Assembly (NCBI GenBank): GCA_029465975.1
Contig: CM055748.1
Span: 7,584,458-7,648,457, forward strand
Source of the DNA: Dallia pectoralis
Taxonomy: Eukaryota; Chordata; Actinopteri; Esociformes; Umbridae
Length of the DNA: 64,000 bases
Direction: 5' to 3'
The number at the start of each line of letters is the position of its first letter. Positions within the stretch are counted from its first letter, which is position 1. Below, in pieces: positions 21,259 through 29,431 of the stretch. The position numbers and the translations under genes are program-made. The notes beneath the pieces are model-generated. The model made no database searches. It was not told the origin of the DNA and saw only the letters and a list, made by a program, of their open reading frames with translations.

Positions 21259-23364
21259 AAATATTTGTTTATATACCAGAAGATAGACATGCAAAATGTC
21301 TCTGAAGAAATCCTAATTATATACTTTGCTGATAAAAAAGAGAATAATCAACTGTCAAAAGCCTTCAGAAACAGTACACACAAAATAGCTTAAGTAATGC
21401 TTAATAATATCAATAACAGCTATTTTTTGTAGCTACACAGTGAGTCTAGAATGTTTACTAGACAGGATAATTAAGGCATTGGATGAAATATGAGCCACTG
21501 GGCCAGTGGTAAATGGTGCTGCATCTACAAGTAAACCTGGCTCCAGATTAACTGCCCCAGTGGATTTACATGTATTTACTGGTAGGAAAGCTTTAAGAAA
21601 TTTGTTGACTGTAAACTGGCAAAAAGTAAAAACATTGGTCATGGTTTTCTGAGAAACCCTGAGCAATTTCAGATTAACTGCACATTGTTCTTTTAAATTG
21701 TCAGTTGAATAAATGGTGGCTTAATTTGTTGTGGCAAAGAGGACAAGTGACTCTTTTCCAAATTTTGCAGGATTTTGTTTATAACCAGATGCGGATATAC
21801 TTTCAAATGTTTTTTGTTGGTTTCCAGGATGGTCAAATCTTGCTTAAAATTCCCATTGCAAGTGCCATGATCCCCAAATGAATGAAACATCACATTGAGT
21901 TATCAAACTTGAAGAGGTAAAGGATGCGTTCAGGTGTTTTTGAAAAGCTCACAGAAAACACCTCCCATGGCAGGGTGGATGATTTACACCTACAATGTTT
22001 AAAACAAAGTTACTTTCCAATTCAATATGAATAAACAGAATTTAAAATTGCTTTGGCACAAAGAATAACTTCCACAGCGGAAGATGCAGGTGTGTTTTTG
22101 TGAAGATGACTACTCTGTCTCCTTTACCATCCCATGCAGCTCTGCACACATTGTAAACGTAAAATCCAATCTCTGTGTCCAAATGTCCGGATTTTTCCGC
22201 AAAGACCAAATGGAAACATACCCAAACTTTGACAGTAGGCTGTATACATACACGTGCATAAACCCATGTATGTTTAGAGTTTTAATCTCAATGAAAGTGT
22301 CTATACACAACGGTTTTAAGACTATGTATATCAGTAATATGAATACCAACAGATCAACATTTTTACAAGCCCCTTTTTGCCTATTTAACCACATCGTGAG
22401 TAATCAGTACAGGAACAGTAGGTTTGACTGTCTGGGGCACCTACCTTTGAACTGAGGCCTAAAATGAGAGAATGTGAAATAAAATATTTAGAGTTAGCTA
22501 TCAGCCAAATTCAATAAAAAAATAGCATTCAGCATATACACGGATCCATAATCAGTTAACTGTGACAGACAAATTTATTTGACCAAGTATCATGTTGTGG
22601 CGAGCATTGCTTGTTATGTTAAAGATCAGAGCACCAATTAAACAAAAATAGTCATACTAAATATGATTTAGATCTAACTACCCGGTAATTGGCCACTGTG
22701 TTTTGATATTTTGACACCTGATTAAGTCAAATTGTGCACGTGTAGCCCCAGTTGCCATGCATCTGGCACTGCTACACTTACTATATTGACACTTAAGACT
22801 GCTTAGAAAGTTAGAATAAGTGTCCGATTCTCCTTGAGGACATTGTTAATGGGTGGTTTTGTTGTTGCTTGGTTTTGTTGGTTTTAAGTACTGTTTTATA
22901 CTATTGTCAATGTCGTATGCCTGGTTGTTTTACCAAACCATGCTAAAGCTAGTTCACTAGCATTTGCTGTCAAGTTAGGCGATACTAAACTACATAACTG
23001 TATTACCAGAGCAAATATTCGCGAAATAAATACATACATATATTTAAAACACAAATAGCGCAAACAGTAGCCATGTAGTTCAGCAAATTACATTACATAA
23101 TATGTACCTGGACAAGCTTAACTTAGCTCTTGCGCATGCTGAAAACATTGACATAGCATTTGCTTACACACACACACACACACACACGTCTGGTACCGCC
23201 GAAACATGACAGCTGTCATCTTATTTCTATGCATTTCTCACCTGCAGGATCACGGAGCGGATCAGAGCGTTGACAGGCCCGGTGAACGACTCAGTAACCC
23301 CGGCTCCCTGAAAACACCATAACACTATGCCACCCTTACTGAAGATGGTGAAGAAGTCCAGCAT
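10485..23364 (-). CDS. srpra: Signal recognition particle receptor subunit alpha (complete, 14 coding exons)
   Basis: The GTPase that docks SRP-ribosome complexes at the ER membrane. Exons (minus strand, 5' to 3'): 23364-23242, 20259-20176, 19364-19201, 18850-18690, 17624-17462, 17367-17211, 17097-16976, 15208-15090, 14695-14609, 14469-14297, 13850-13637, 11355-11192, 10889-10791, 10613-10485. Together they are 1959 nt, 652 residues plus stop; human is 638. Order: SRX longin-like domain that binds SRPRB (1 to about 130), a charged lysine- and acid-rich linker, then the NG GTPase domain. Visible motifs: GVNGVGKST (439-447), DTFRAG (469-474), DTAGR (534-538), TKFD (602-605), GTGQ (629-632). The start is MLDFFTIFSKGG, as in human. 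All phases agree. The gene is convergent with fam118b and divergent from tirap; its introns hold Tc1, SINE, LINE and hAT remains. Confidence 0.97.
10791..10889 (-). CDS. srpra: srpra exon 13 (G4, TKFD)
   Basis: 99 nt, phase 0 on both sides, TTCAG before and GTCTGT after. It encodes RLIDGIVLTKFDTIDDK. Confidence 0.96.
11192..11355 (-). CDS. srpra: srpra exon 12 (G3, DTAGR)
   Basis: 164 nt, TCCAG before and GTGAGA after. It encodes FDVVLVDTAGRMQDNAPLM and LVLFVGEALVGNEAVDQL. Confidence 0.96.
11555..11660 (+). mobile_element. tRNA-derived SINE fragment (head)
   Basis: In srpra intron 11. An A-box-like TAGCTCAGTCGG (11564-11575) and a B-box-like GGTTCTGGGTTCC (from 11601) are spaced as in the tRNA-like head of fish SINEs. 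The cloverleaf is not intact, so this is not a tRNA gene. Confidence 0.6.
12412..13262 (+). pseudogene. Tc1-like transposase pseudogene (salmonid-type Tc1)
   Basis: In srpra intron 11, on the opposite strand. The stretch follows the salmonid Tc1 consensus from the 5' leader (CATGGCTTTAGAAACTTG near 12418), through the transposase start ATGGGAAAATCAAAAG at 12520, the paired-type DNA-binding part and the region of the DDE catalytic domain around 13200. Frame breaks scatter the coding sequence over several frames and nothing of the 3' terminal repeat is seen. It is a dead copy. Confidence 0.85.
13637..13850 (-). CDS. srpra: srpra exon 11 (G2 and insertion box)
   Basis: 214 nt, TGCAG before and GTAACC after. 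It encodes CDTFRAGAVEQLRTHQRRL and YEKGYGKDAAGIAMEAIA. Confidence 0.96.
14297..14469 (-). CDS. srpra: srpra exon 10 (N domain and G1/P-loop)
   Basis: 173 nt ending in phase 0. It encodes SLVQILQPKRRVDILRDV and the nucleotide-binding loop CGVNGVGKSTNLAK. Confidence 0.96.
14609..14695 (-). CDS. srpra: srpra exon 9 (N domain)
   Basis: 87 nt, TGATAG before and GTGAGT after. It encodes AKNVAAEIASQLCDSVAKKL and EGKVMGTF. Confidence 0.95.
15090..15208 (-). CDS. srpra: srpra exon 8 (start of N domain)
   Basis: 119 nt, CTCAG before and GTATGC after. It encodes GGFGGMFGMLKGLVGSKSLS and EDMEPVLDKMRDHLI. Confidence 0.95.
15343..15890. mobile_element. hAT-like remnant with TAGGGATGCACCAAT terminal repeats
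   Basis: In srpra intron 7. The ends are inverted copies of TAGGGATGCACCAAT (15343 on) and ATTGGTGCATCCCTA (to 15890). A clean target duplication is not seen. Most of the interior is occupied by a LINE fragment (15436-15860). Confidence 0.65.
15436..15860 (-). mobile_element. LINE ORF2 C-terminal fragment
   Basis: An open frame on the minus strand (15822-15436, 128 codons) reads HITPVLKSLHWPPVSYRIDF and CNWNKLPEDVRRAP, the conserved C-terminal tail of many fish non-LTR retrotransposons. It is 5'-truncated and lies inside the hAT-like remnant. Confidence 0.8.
15930..16690 (-). pseudogene. Tc1-like transposase remnant (second family)
   Basis: In srpra intron 7. The minus-strand frames read ILWAIICLDNPGVGH, FIAMVFPDGS and NSPDLK, equivalents of the catalytic-domain blocks of a widespread fish Tc1-like transposase. 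The N-terminal part is recognisable near 16600 (DFDMGQ-like, reversed). Internal deletions and stops are present. A terminal-repeat scrap of what looks like the same family occurs at 63119. Confidence 0.75.
16976..17097 (-). CDS. srpra: srpra exon 7 (acidic linker)
   Basis: 122 nt, ACCAG before and GTAATA after. It encodes an acidic run (YESSEDDEVEEEEEERVV) ending in SSKK. This glutamate run is longer than the human equivalent and contributes to the longer protein. Confidence 0.9.
17211..17367 (-). CDS. srpra: srpra exon 6 (linker)
   Basis: 157 nt ending in phase 0. It encodes KEKQKGKEKRVWTLGGSSTK, ELDYSESNGNG and DPQVNL, parallel to human VWELGG...LDYS...INLI. Confidence 0.93.
17462..17624 (-). 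CDS. srpra: srpra exon 5 (linker)
   Basis: 163 nt. The acceptor is the second of two nearby AGs (CCCCGTAG); the first, 14 bp upstream, would bring in a stop. It includes SQEEIIQKKREEFIRKRMG, which matches the human KREEFIQKHG region. Confidence 0.92.
17939..18010 (+). mobile_element. Tc1-type terminal-repeat fragment
   Basis: TGTCACAATTATTGGCACCC at 17941 is the terminal motif of a common fish Tc1-like family. Only the end is recognised; a related but complete-looking remnant lies at 45997-46492. Confidence 0.45.
18690..18850 (-). CDS. srpra: srpra exon 4 (start of charged linker)
   Basis: 161 nt, CTGTAG before and GTAATT after. It encodes EAEESSKARGPNSMRSF and a lysine-rich stretch with VKSMIETKGGDKGKEQGGKK, as in the human linker. 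Confidence 0.93.
19201..19364 (-). CDS. srpra: srpra exon 3 (SRX domain)
   Basis: 164 nt, TGCAG before and GTAAAC after, leaving two bases over. It encodes VGFQKILTLTYVDKFIDDVQ and the FEDDFNELLR end of the longin-like fold. Confidence 0.95.
19758..19775. repeat. (TA)n microsatellite
   Basis: A short TA run in srpra intron 2. Confidence 0.8.
20176..20259 (-). CDS. srpra: srpra exon 2 (SRX domain)
   Basis: 84 nt, phase 0 on both sides, TTTCAG before and GTAAGT after. It encodes the ERSGNNSYTHDALNLKYKLD segment and ends EFELVFV. Confidence 0.95.
21220..21256. repeat. (TA)n microsatellite
   Basis: Uninterrupted TA dinucleotides in srpra intron 1. Confidence 0.9.
23167..23190. repeat. (CA)n microsatellite
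   Basis: A CA run about 50 bp downstream of srpra exon 1, inside intron 1. Confidence 0.9.
23242..23364 (-). CDS. srpra: srpra exon 1 (start codon, SRX domain)
   Basis: ATG is at 23364-23362 and the donor GTGAGA follows at 23241. It encodes 41 residues starting MLDFFTIFSKGG, matching the human N-terminus. Confidence 0.96.
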
Positions 23365-24620
23365 CTTGGCAGTACTTTCACACAATAACTACGGCAAAAT
23401 AAAACAAGCACGGATAAAATGTAAACGGAGTAAAACGTAATAAGTTAACTACTCAATGAGTCTTTTAAACTCCTTCCAACTCAGGTGGGAAATATAATCA
23501 GATATACAATATCAAATGGACCATTTCCTCTTAAGTTAAGCTACTGTTGCTATGTGGCTAACGTTGCCCCCTTCTAAACTGTTTTCGACACGTCAGTTGC
23601 ATGGCCAGGAAATTACGTTTTCTTCCGGGGTCTCTACGTACTTCCGGCTGCCATCCAAACAAGCAGACGTGGATCTCCCTTCTAAACAGATCTCAGGGGT
23701 TGAATTAATTAGGAGAACAATTTCTGTCCTAGCAAATATACTGTTTTGAGACATCTACGGTTATTAATTTACGACTTTGCGAGAAATATCAGATTGTTGT
23801 TTTTTTGTTATATAGATAGAACATAATAACACAGATGTACAATAACGGTGGTGTGGTACATATTTATAATTACTCAAGACTAATCAATGACCAGAAAAAG
23901 TGACTAATTTCGAGATCGACATAAGTCGCAAAGAGAAAGACAGAAGTCACAGAGAGAAAGACAGCAAAGGGAAAGACAGGAGTCACAGAGAGAGTAAAAT
24001 CACTTTGTGTCCACTGCTGATGCATAAAGGGCTTTATAATGGACATAAAATAGGTTCAACGTCATCCGTGGGGAATTAATTGAAAGGGTATATCATAAAG
24101 CACTTTACAGTGGTTTTCCTTAACAGGGAATATATGCAGGCTGTTCAATTGATTTTATTATTGTCATCATCAAACATTTGATAGATAAAGTATAGTTTCT
24201 CTTAAGCTGATCTGGAAACTATTCTTTGGAGATAATGTCTAATGGGTTTAACATCACCGAATCTCTCATCAGACAATGTCCTCTAGGTATAAGAAAGGCA
24301 AAACTATCTCTATTAAGAAGTATTGTATTTACCCATTTACCATTGTGATCCGACCTGAGAAAAGCACTTGTGATGAAACTAACGTAACTACAATATAACA
24401 CATTTAGTAAATGCCAAGTGTTCTGCAAGGGTTTTGCCTTTATAGGGAAGTAACTACATTAAGACCTAAATGATAAGGTTGAAAGTAGTTCATATCTATC
24501 CATAGGCTAATTACATTTTTGGCCTTTTTGTAGTTATATTATGGAAATTGGTATTGCTATTACAAAGCAAAATTTGACACAATGCCTCTTTTAATAACAT
24601 ATCCTGCGAAATACACATCT
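23365..24620. other. srpra 5' flank; no second gene seen
   Basis: The promoter of srpra should lie just above 23364. foxred1, the divergent neighbour of SRPRA in human, was looked for here and up to 25980 and no exon was recognised. A short purine-rich tandem (GAGAGAAAGACAG type) lies at about 23930-23995. Confidence 0.45.
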
Positions 24621-24621
24621 G

Positions 24622-24770
24622 TGCAGACTGCAGCGTATCATCCGCTCAGCTGAAAAGGTGATTGGCTGCAATCTGCCTAGCCTCGAGGGTTCTGAGGCGA
24701 GCTAGAAAGATTGTGGCTGACCCCGCTCACCCCGGTCACTCTCTTTTCAACACACTCCAGATGAGGAAGA
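24622..24770 (+). mobile_element. L2-like LINE fragment
   Basis: The translation includes LQRIIRSAEKVIGCNLPSL and ARKIVADPAHPGHSLFNTLQ, with one frame change. This is the C-terminal tail of L2/CR1-group fish LINEs. It is short and 5'-truncated. Confidence 0.75.
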
Positions 24771-25371
24771 TATTAATCGGGAAATGTTTAATAATAAATA
24801 TAGCCTAAATATGTATCAATATCACATAGAACCTGTTCCACAATACATGGTTGGTTTCACTATTCATTAACCCAAAAAATTGGTTAAAACCAGACAATAC
24901 AATTTCATTGAAATGACACATAAACAAAAAGCCCTTTTGGTAAGTTCAGGTAAATCTAATCATAAAAAAGTGGCTATATAACCTTTAGAACTGTCACTAC
25001 ATGGATTATGTTCAAAGAATGTGGTTAGAATAAATGTGACGACATGCATGACAAAGCATTAAACAGATGTGTGGTACAAAACTCTACACCCACATTTGAA
25101 TGCAAAGATTGTGGCTAAAAGCTGTATAGCATTACTTCCTGCCAGTTCTGTACACAGTTCCCTAAAACAGTTTTTTCCCTACCAAGTTAGATTAAACCCG
25201 GCTCACATATAATTATTTCAAACTTTGAAGACAGGACCACGTAGCCTACGCAAAGACATACACTTGGATTATATATTTTTTTGTTTTCAACTAATTATTT
25301 TCACAAGTGCAGGTATTGTCTAGACCCCCTTGCCCTACAATATGGATAATATACAACATCAACATTGGTGT

Positions 25372-25613
25372 CACCTGGGCGCCTCCCTAGAGAGGTGTTC
25401 CAGGCACGTCCAGCTGGGAGGAGACCTCGGGGAAGACCCAGGACTAGGTGGAGAGATTATATCTCCACACTGGCCTGGGAACGCCTCGGGATTCCCCAGT
25501 CAGAGCTGGCTAATGTTGCCCGGGAAAGGGAAGTTTGGGGTCCCCTGCTAGAGCTGCTACCCCCGCGACCCGACCCCGGATAAGCGGTTGAAGATGAGAT
25601 GAGATGAGATGAG
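25372..25613 (+). mobile_element. 5'-truncated RTE/Rex3-type LINE insertion with target duplication
   Basis: The open part reads RRPRGRPRTRWRDYISTLAW and ends RPDPG-stop. It is followed by the 3' tail CCGGATAAGCGG and GATGA repeats (to 25613). An exact 11-bp target duplication AACATTGGTGT flanks it at 25361-25371 and 25614-25624. The intact duplication and the tail show a fairly recent target-primed insertion, about 370 bp upstream of tirap. The family name is from memory. Confidence 0.85.
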
Positions 25614-25980
25614 AACATTGGTGTTTTGATGCAATACATTTTGCCTTGTGGAAATCAAGACATTTTGTCGAATAAGAAGGAGGTGCAGCTAGTGTCTACA
25701 ACTTCCTGTTTTTCTGCTGAAAGTATCAGGAGATTTTTCGGTAGGTTACATTTACAATTGATATATATATATACAAGAGAGAGACAGAACAGGGGTGAGG
25801 ATGAGAACTCTAAATTATAACATACATTTTTACTTCTCATAGCATAGCATGTTTTACTCCTTGGTGTGTTTGTACAGAACAGAACAATATTTTGCAATAG
25901 ATTGAATGTTAAGGATCTTACGGTAGTCTACTGTGTACAACTTTGGAAAACATTTTTTTCTGAAGAACGATGTCAGGAGC

Positions 25981-25987
25981 ATGAGTG
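25981..25987 (+). CDS. tirap: tirap first coding exon, option A (ATGAGTG)
   Basis: Seven coding bases with a strong donor (GTGAGT). Joined to 27576 they give MSGWLNP. A tiny first coding exon is inferred from phase and donor only. Confidence 0.5.
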
Positions 25988-28322
25988 GTGAGTTGAAATA
26001 AATTATGTTGTCTAAACAATGTGCTGTGAGGATGTAGGTTTATTTAACTTGATTTTTATTTTTATTGTTTGCAGGATTGCAAAAATGTATCTCTCTTGTA
26101 AGTAACAAGCTTTCTTAAATAGCACTTTGTGAAGTCACTTATCGGGTGATGTGAGCTGCATTACAATAATACTGATGAGTGAGGATGAGTACTATTATTA
26201 TCTCTCATTCCAAAATGTTTATGCTATTAGGTATACATATTAATTATTCAGGTGCTTAGAGGACCTAATATTCATTTGCTGATTTCCGTGGTTCTCAGCG
26301 GTATTTAAAGACGTTGTTGTTGTAGTAAGAAGCATATTTTTAAATAAATAACATCAAATGTATCTGTATGATATTGTTGTTACGGTTTCGGGGGGTGCAG
26401 GCACAGTGTAAAGCCATGTGCAGAGCCAGGCATCCGTTCAAAAGGGTTATTTTAACACAAACCGTGAACGACGATAACACAATAACTTGTTTGAAATGAA
26501 AATGCGCTAAACAGCGGCTTATAAAAACATTCAAACAACAACAGCACGTCTTAAACCTCTCTAAATAACGTTGTGACTTTGTAAATAATAACCAACAAAT
26601 GTGAATACCAAGACACACAATCACCAAATTCCCAACAGCCATGACACCTTCATTAAACCCAGATGTAAACCACAGCTGTGACCGAATTAACTAACTAACA
26701 CCCTCCTAGCCCACTAGGAACCGTGACAATTGTAGACAATGTTCTAAATGACCGTTGTAGCTGGAAACTCAGTGATGCTGGCGTTCTAGGCAGAGAAAAT
26801 GGCTAATAAAATTAAAAGATCAAGATGGGCAAAATAATACCGACACTGGATAGAGGTAGATCTCTGCCTAGATGGCCAGCATCTCAAAGTCACCTCTCCA
26901 CTGTTGACGTTGAGAAAGGTGTTTTGTGGGTACTCTTCAATTAAGCTGCCAGTTGAGGACATGTGGGGCTTCTGTTTCTCTAACTTGACACTAATGTATT
27001 TTCTTCTTGCTCAGTGCACCTGGGCCTCCCACTTGTCTTTCTATTCTGGTCTGAGCCAGTTTGCGCTGTTCTGTGAAAGGTGTGGAATACATTGTTTTTC
27101 CGAATTGGAATAGCCTTCATTTCTCAGAACAAGAATAAATTGACAATATTTAAAAGAAAGTTATTGGTTTTGGGCCATTTAGCCTGTAGTCAAACCCAGA
27201 ATCTCTGATGCTCTAGACACTGAACTAGTCTAATGGAGGCCAGTTCTTTTACTACTTAGCTGTGCTAACATAATTGCAAAAGCCAGCCAGAGGCTGTGGC
27301 ATAGACAGATGGAGTGCTCTAAGTGACTAAAAGCACTTTGTCTGTCTGATACAAAAAACAATTGTTTATTTTTTATAATATCATTGAATATAGGGCTTAT
27401 TAAAAGACTTGGCCCTCATCGTGTAAAAAAAAAATATGTTGCAAGTTTTATGGCGGAAGCATAACTCCGCCCGCTTACATCCTCACAACACTCTGTATGT
27501 ATGTGGAAATTGCTAATTTGTACCAAATGCAACTAGACTGACTTTATCAAAACGGATGTTTAATTCTCGTTTCAGGTTGGTTAAATCCACTCTTCGTAAA
27601 ACCTAAAAAAGAGACTGCACAGCGCAGCTCCTCTCAGATTGAACCGGCGGCAACAAGCGCCGCCACGACACCATCCACGTCAGCCGAGGGTGCCTTACCA
27701 TCTGCTCCCAACTCCAGTCCCGGTTTACCGCCCGTTTTGGGTTCCGCTATTCACTGGAGCCAGACATACGACGTGTGCGTCTGCCATAGTCCCGTTGACA
27801 TCAAAGAAGCCATTTGTCTGGTCTCTTACCTGGAAAACCCATCCCGTGGCCTTCGTTGTTTCCTGCAGCATCGCGACGCTAACTTGGGTGGCGCCATCGC
27901 CACGGAAATATGCCAAGCTGTGCAGAGCAGCCACTGCTGTGCCCTCCTTATCACCCCTAACTTTCTGCTGGATGACTGGTGCCATTACATGATCCATCAG
28001 GCACTATCTGAGGGCCCCATGTCCAAACTGATTATTCCCCTGGTCTTTAACCTGTCTCACGCTCAGTACCCGCATGCGCTACGTTTTTACCACTACAAGG
28101 ACCTGAGTAAAAACCCAGAGAGAGGCTACACACAGGTGTACAAGACAGTGCTTAAGTGTGAGTACTAGCCGGTACTGGGTGGGCCTCATTTGCAATTGTT
28201 CAGGCACTATAAGAGTCTGTATGTTTTGAGGGGAATTTGTTCGTCCACAGATAAATAAACGTTGTGTCTTTTCTCTTGTAGATTTGGAGGACATGGTTGA
28301 AAAAAGCTCTGCATTCAGTTGA
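25981..28322 (+). CDS. tirap: TIR-domain adaptor protein TIRAP/Mal
   Basis: Mal bridges Toll-like receptors to MyD88 at the plasma membrane. Coding exons: 25981-25987 (ATG AGT G), 27576-28157, 28282-28322 (TGA at 28320-28322): 630 nt, 209 residues; human is 221. The join gives MSGWLNPLFVKPKK, a short basic N-terminus like the human lipid-binding segment, then a Ser/Thr/Pro linker and the TIR domain (about 67 to 205). TIR landmarks: YDVCVCHS (box 1, from 67), LRCFLQHRDANLGGAI (BB loop), LLITPNFLLDDWC and LRFYHYKDLS. The human BB-loop proline 125 corresponds to Leu106 here (27884-27886). The alternative start is a 23-nt exon at 26075-26097 (MYLSCWLNP..., 211 residues), also in frame. An old solo LTR lies in the intron. 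Confidence 0.93.
26075..26097 (+). CDS. tirap: tirap micro-exon, option B (alternative start)
   Basis: A 23-nt segment between a textbook acceptor (TTTTTATTGTTTGCAG) and donor (GTAAGT). Its ATG at 26085 stays in frame with the main exon (MYLSC then WLNP). If it is spliced after option A, the upstream ATG runs into a stop, so the two starts exclude each other. Confidence 0.4.
26378..26728 (-). mobile_element. Solo LTR in tirap intron
   Basis: 351 bp from TGTTACGG to CCGTGACA, flanked by an exact 5-bp target duplication ATTGT (26373-26377 and 26729-26733). Read on the minus strand it begins TGTCACGGTTCC. Its second half (CACGGTTTGTGTT, then ACGGATGCCTGGCTCTGCA) is clearly related to the LTRs of the tandem element at 28680-35218. 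No internal sequence remains. Confidence 0.85.
26734..27575. other. tirap intron, rest
   Basis: No exon or known repeat is recognised. A decayed Tc1-like scrap around 26760-27010 (CTGGCGTTCTAGGCAGAG and similar) is possible but not secure. Confidence 0.3.
27576..28157 (+). CDS. tirap: tirap main exon (linker and TIR domain)
   Basis: Acceptor CGTTTCAG, donor GTGAGT; 582 nt holding the whole linker and nearly all of the TIR domain. Confidence 0.95.
28282..28322 (+). CDS. tirap: tirap last coding exon
   Basis: After CTCTTGTAG. The codon for Tyr is split over the intron, then LEDMVEKSSAFS and TGA, matching the human end in position (VMRYLQTLS). Confidence 0.88.
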
Positions 28323-28465
28323 ATGCAACATGAACAGTAGCAGGCAGAACATGGAACAATGAACATGGTACTTGTAACGTGGAACAATGACCATGGAACA
28401 TCACATCCTGGTACAAAGGCTGCAATGCCAGAGAAATCCAACGTCCTTTATCCTTGATTTAGAGC

Positions 28466-28640
28466 AGTGGTTCCCAAGTGCGGTCGTCGAGTACCTCCAA
28501 AAGCACACTTTTTTATTTTATCACCAGACAAGCACAAGTGGTTCAACTTGTGAAGTACTCATCAGGATCTCACTGACTAGAACTGGGTGTGCTGGCCCAG
28601 GGCAACAACAGAAACTAGTGCTGTTTTGTCACATCCTAAT
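28466..28640 (+). mobile_element. Fragment of a foldback hAT-type MITE
   Basis: It starts GCAGTGGTTCCCAAGTGCGG and contains GTACCTCCAAAAGCACAC and CAAGCACAAGTGGTTCAACT, as in a foldback repeat common in salmonids and pike. Only about one arm and part of the other are present. It may supply part of the tirap 3' untranslated region. Confidence 0.55.
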
Positions 28641-28679
28641 TTTTATTACACAAACGCTGTTCTCCTCGCGCACACAGAT

Positions 28680-29045
28680 TGTCACGATTGGTGTGGGGGC
28701 GTGGCTACACAGACCTTTCGGTGATTCACTTCCTTGTTTATGTTTTGTCACTCAGCTGTTTCTGATTGTATTCTACTGGGCTATAAAAGGGGAGCTAACA
28801 AGTCACTCCTTGTTCAGCATTATTTGTATGTCACGGTTGCTTTAGAGGTGAGTGGGGATATTTACTGTTGTTAGTGAACCTTTTGTATAAGACGCTATAT
28901 GCGCACTTTGATTTCATTTTCACAGTATAGTCTTTTCGCCGTTTACGGTTTGTTTTGTGTTTTATCATTAATAAACCTGACCCAAACGGATACCTGGCTC
29001 TGCATATGGCTTGCTACACCACACTACGCCGGTCAATCTATGACA
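28680..29045 (+). repeat. LTR copy 1 (366 bp)
   Basis: TGTCACGATTGG to CTATGACA. TATA box TATAAAAG at 28782-28789, polyadenylation signal AATAAA at 28970-28975. It has 7 bp (CTATATG-type insert near 28893) absent from the other two copies; otherwise it looks identical by eye. Confidence 0.92.
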
Positions 29046-29431
29046 GAATGCTGAACCCACAAAGAAGCCAGCGGAGCCAGCAGACGGTGAGTGGATTCCT
29101 CGGGGGGGCAAGCTATAGCGCCCCGAAGGATGAAGCTCACCGTCGCACCACGGAGCAGTGGGACTGGGGTAAGCCGGAGACGCCCGAAGAGGAGTATAGG
29201 CGCCTCCGTGCTTACTTCGGGTATGAGCCACCGATGCAGCTATCAGGGCCGATTACATCGGGTCCGCGGTCCCTCCCGGAGGAAGGCAAGAGGGCACCCG
29301 AAGGCGTCCCAAGAAGGTTTTGGGGGAGCTAAGGAGGTGTTCCGGGAGGACCGCGGAGAGAGCACCCACGGTCCTGGTGCTGCAGGAACGGCCCCCACTG
29401 CTCCGGGGCTGCAGACAGGGGAGGGAAACCC

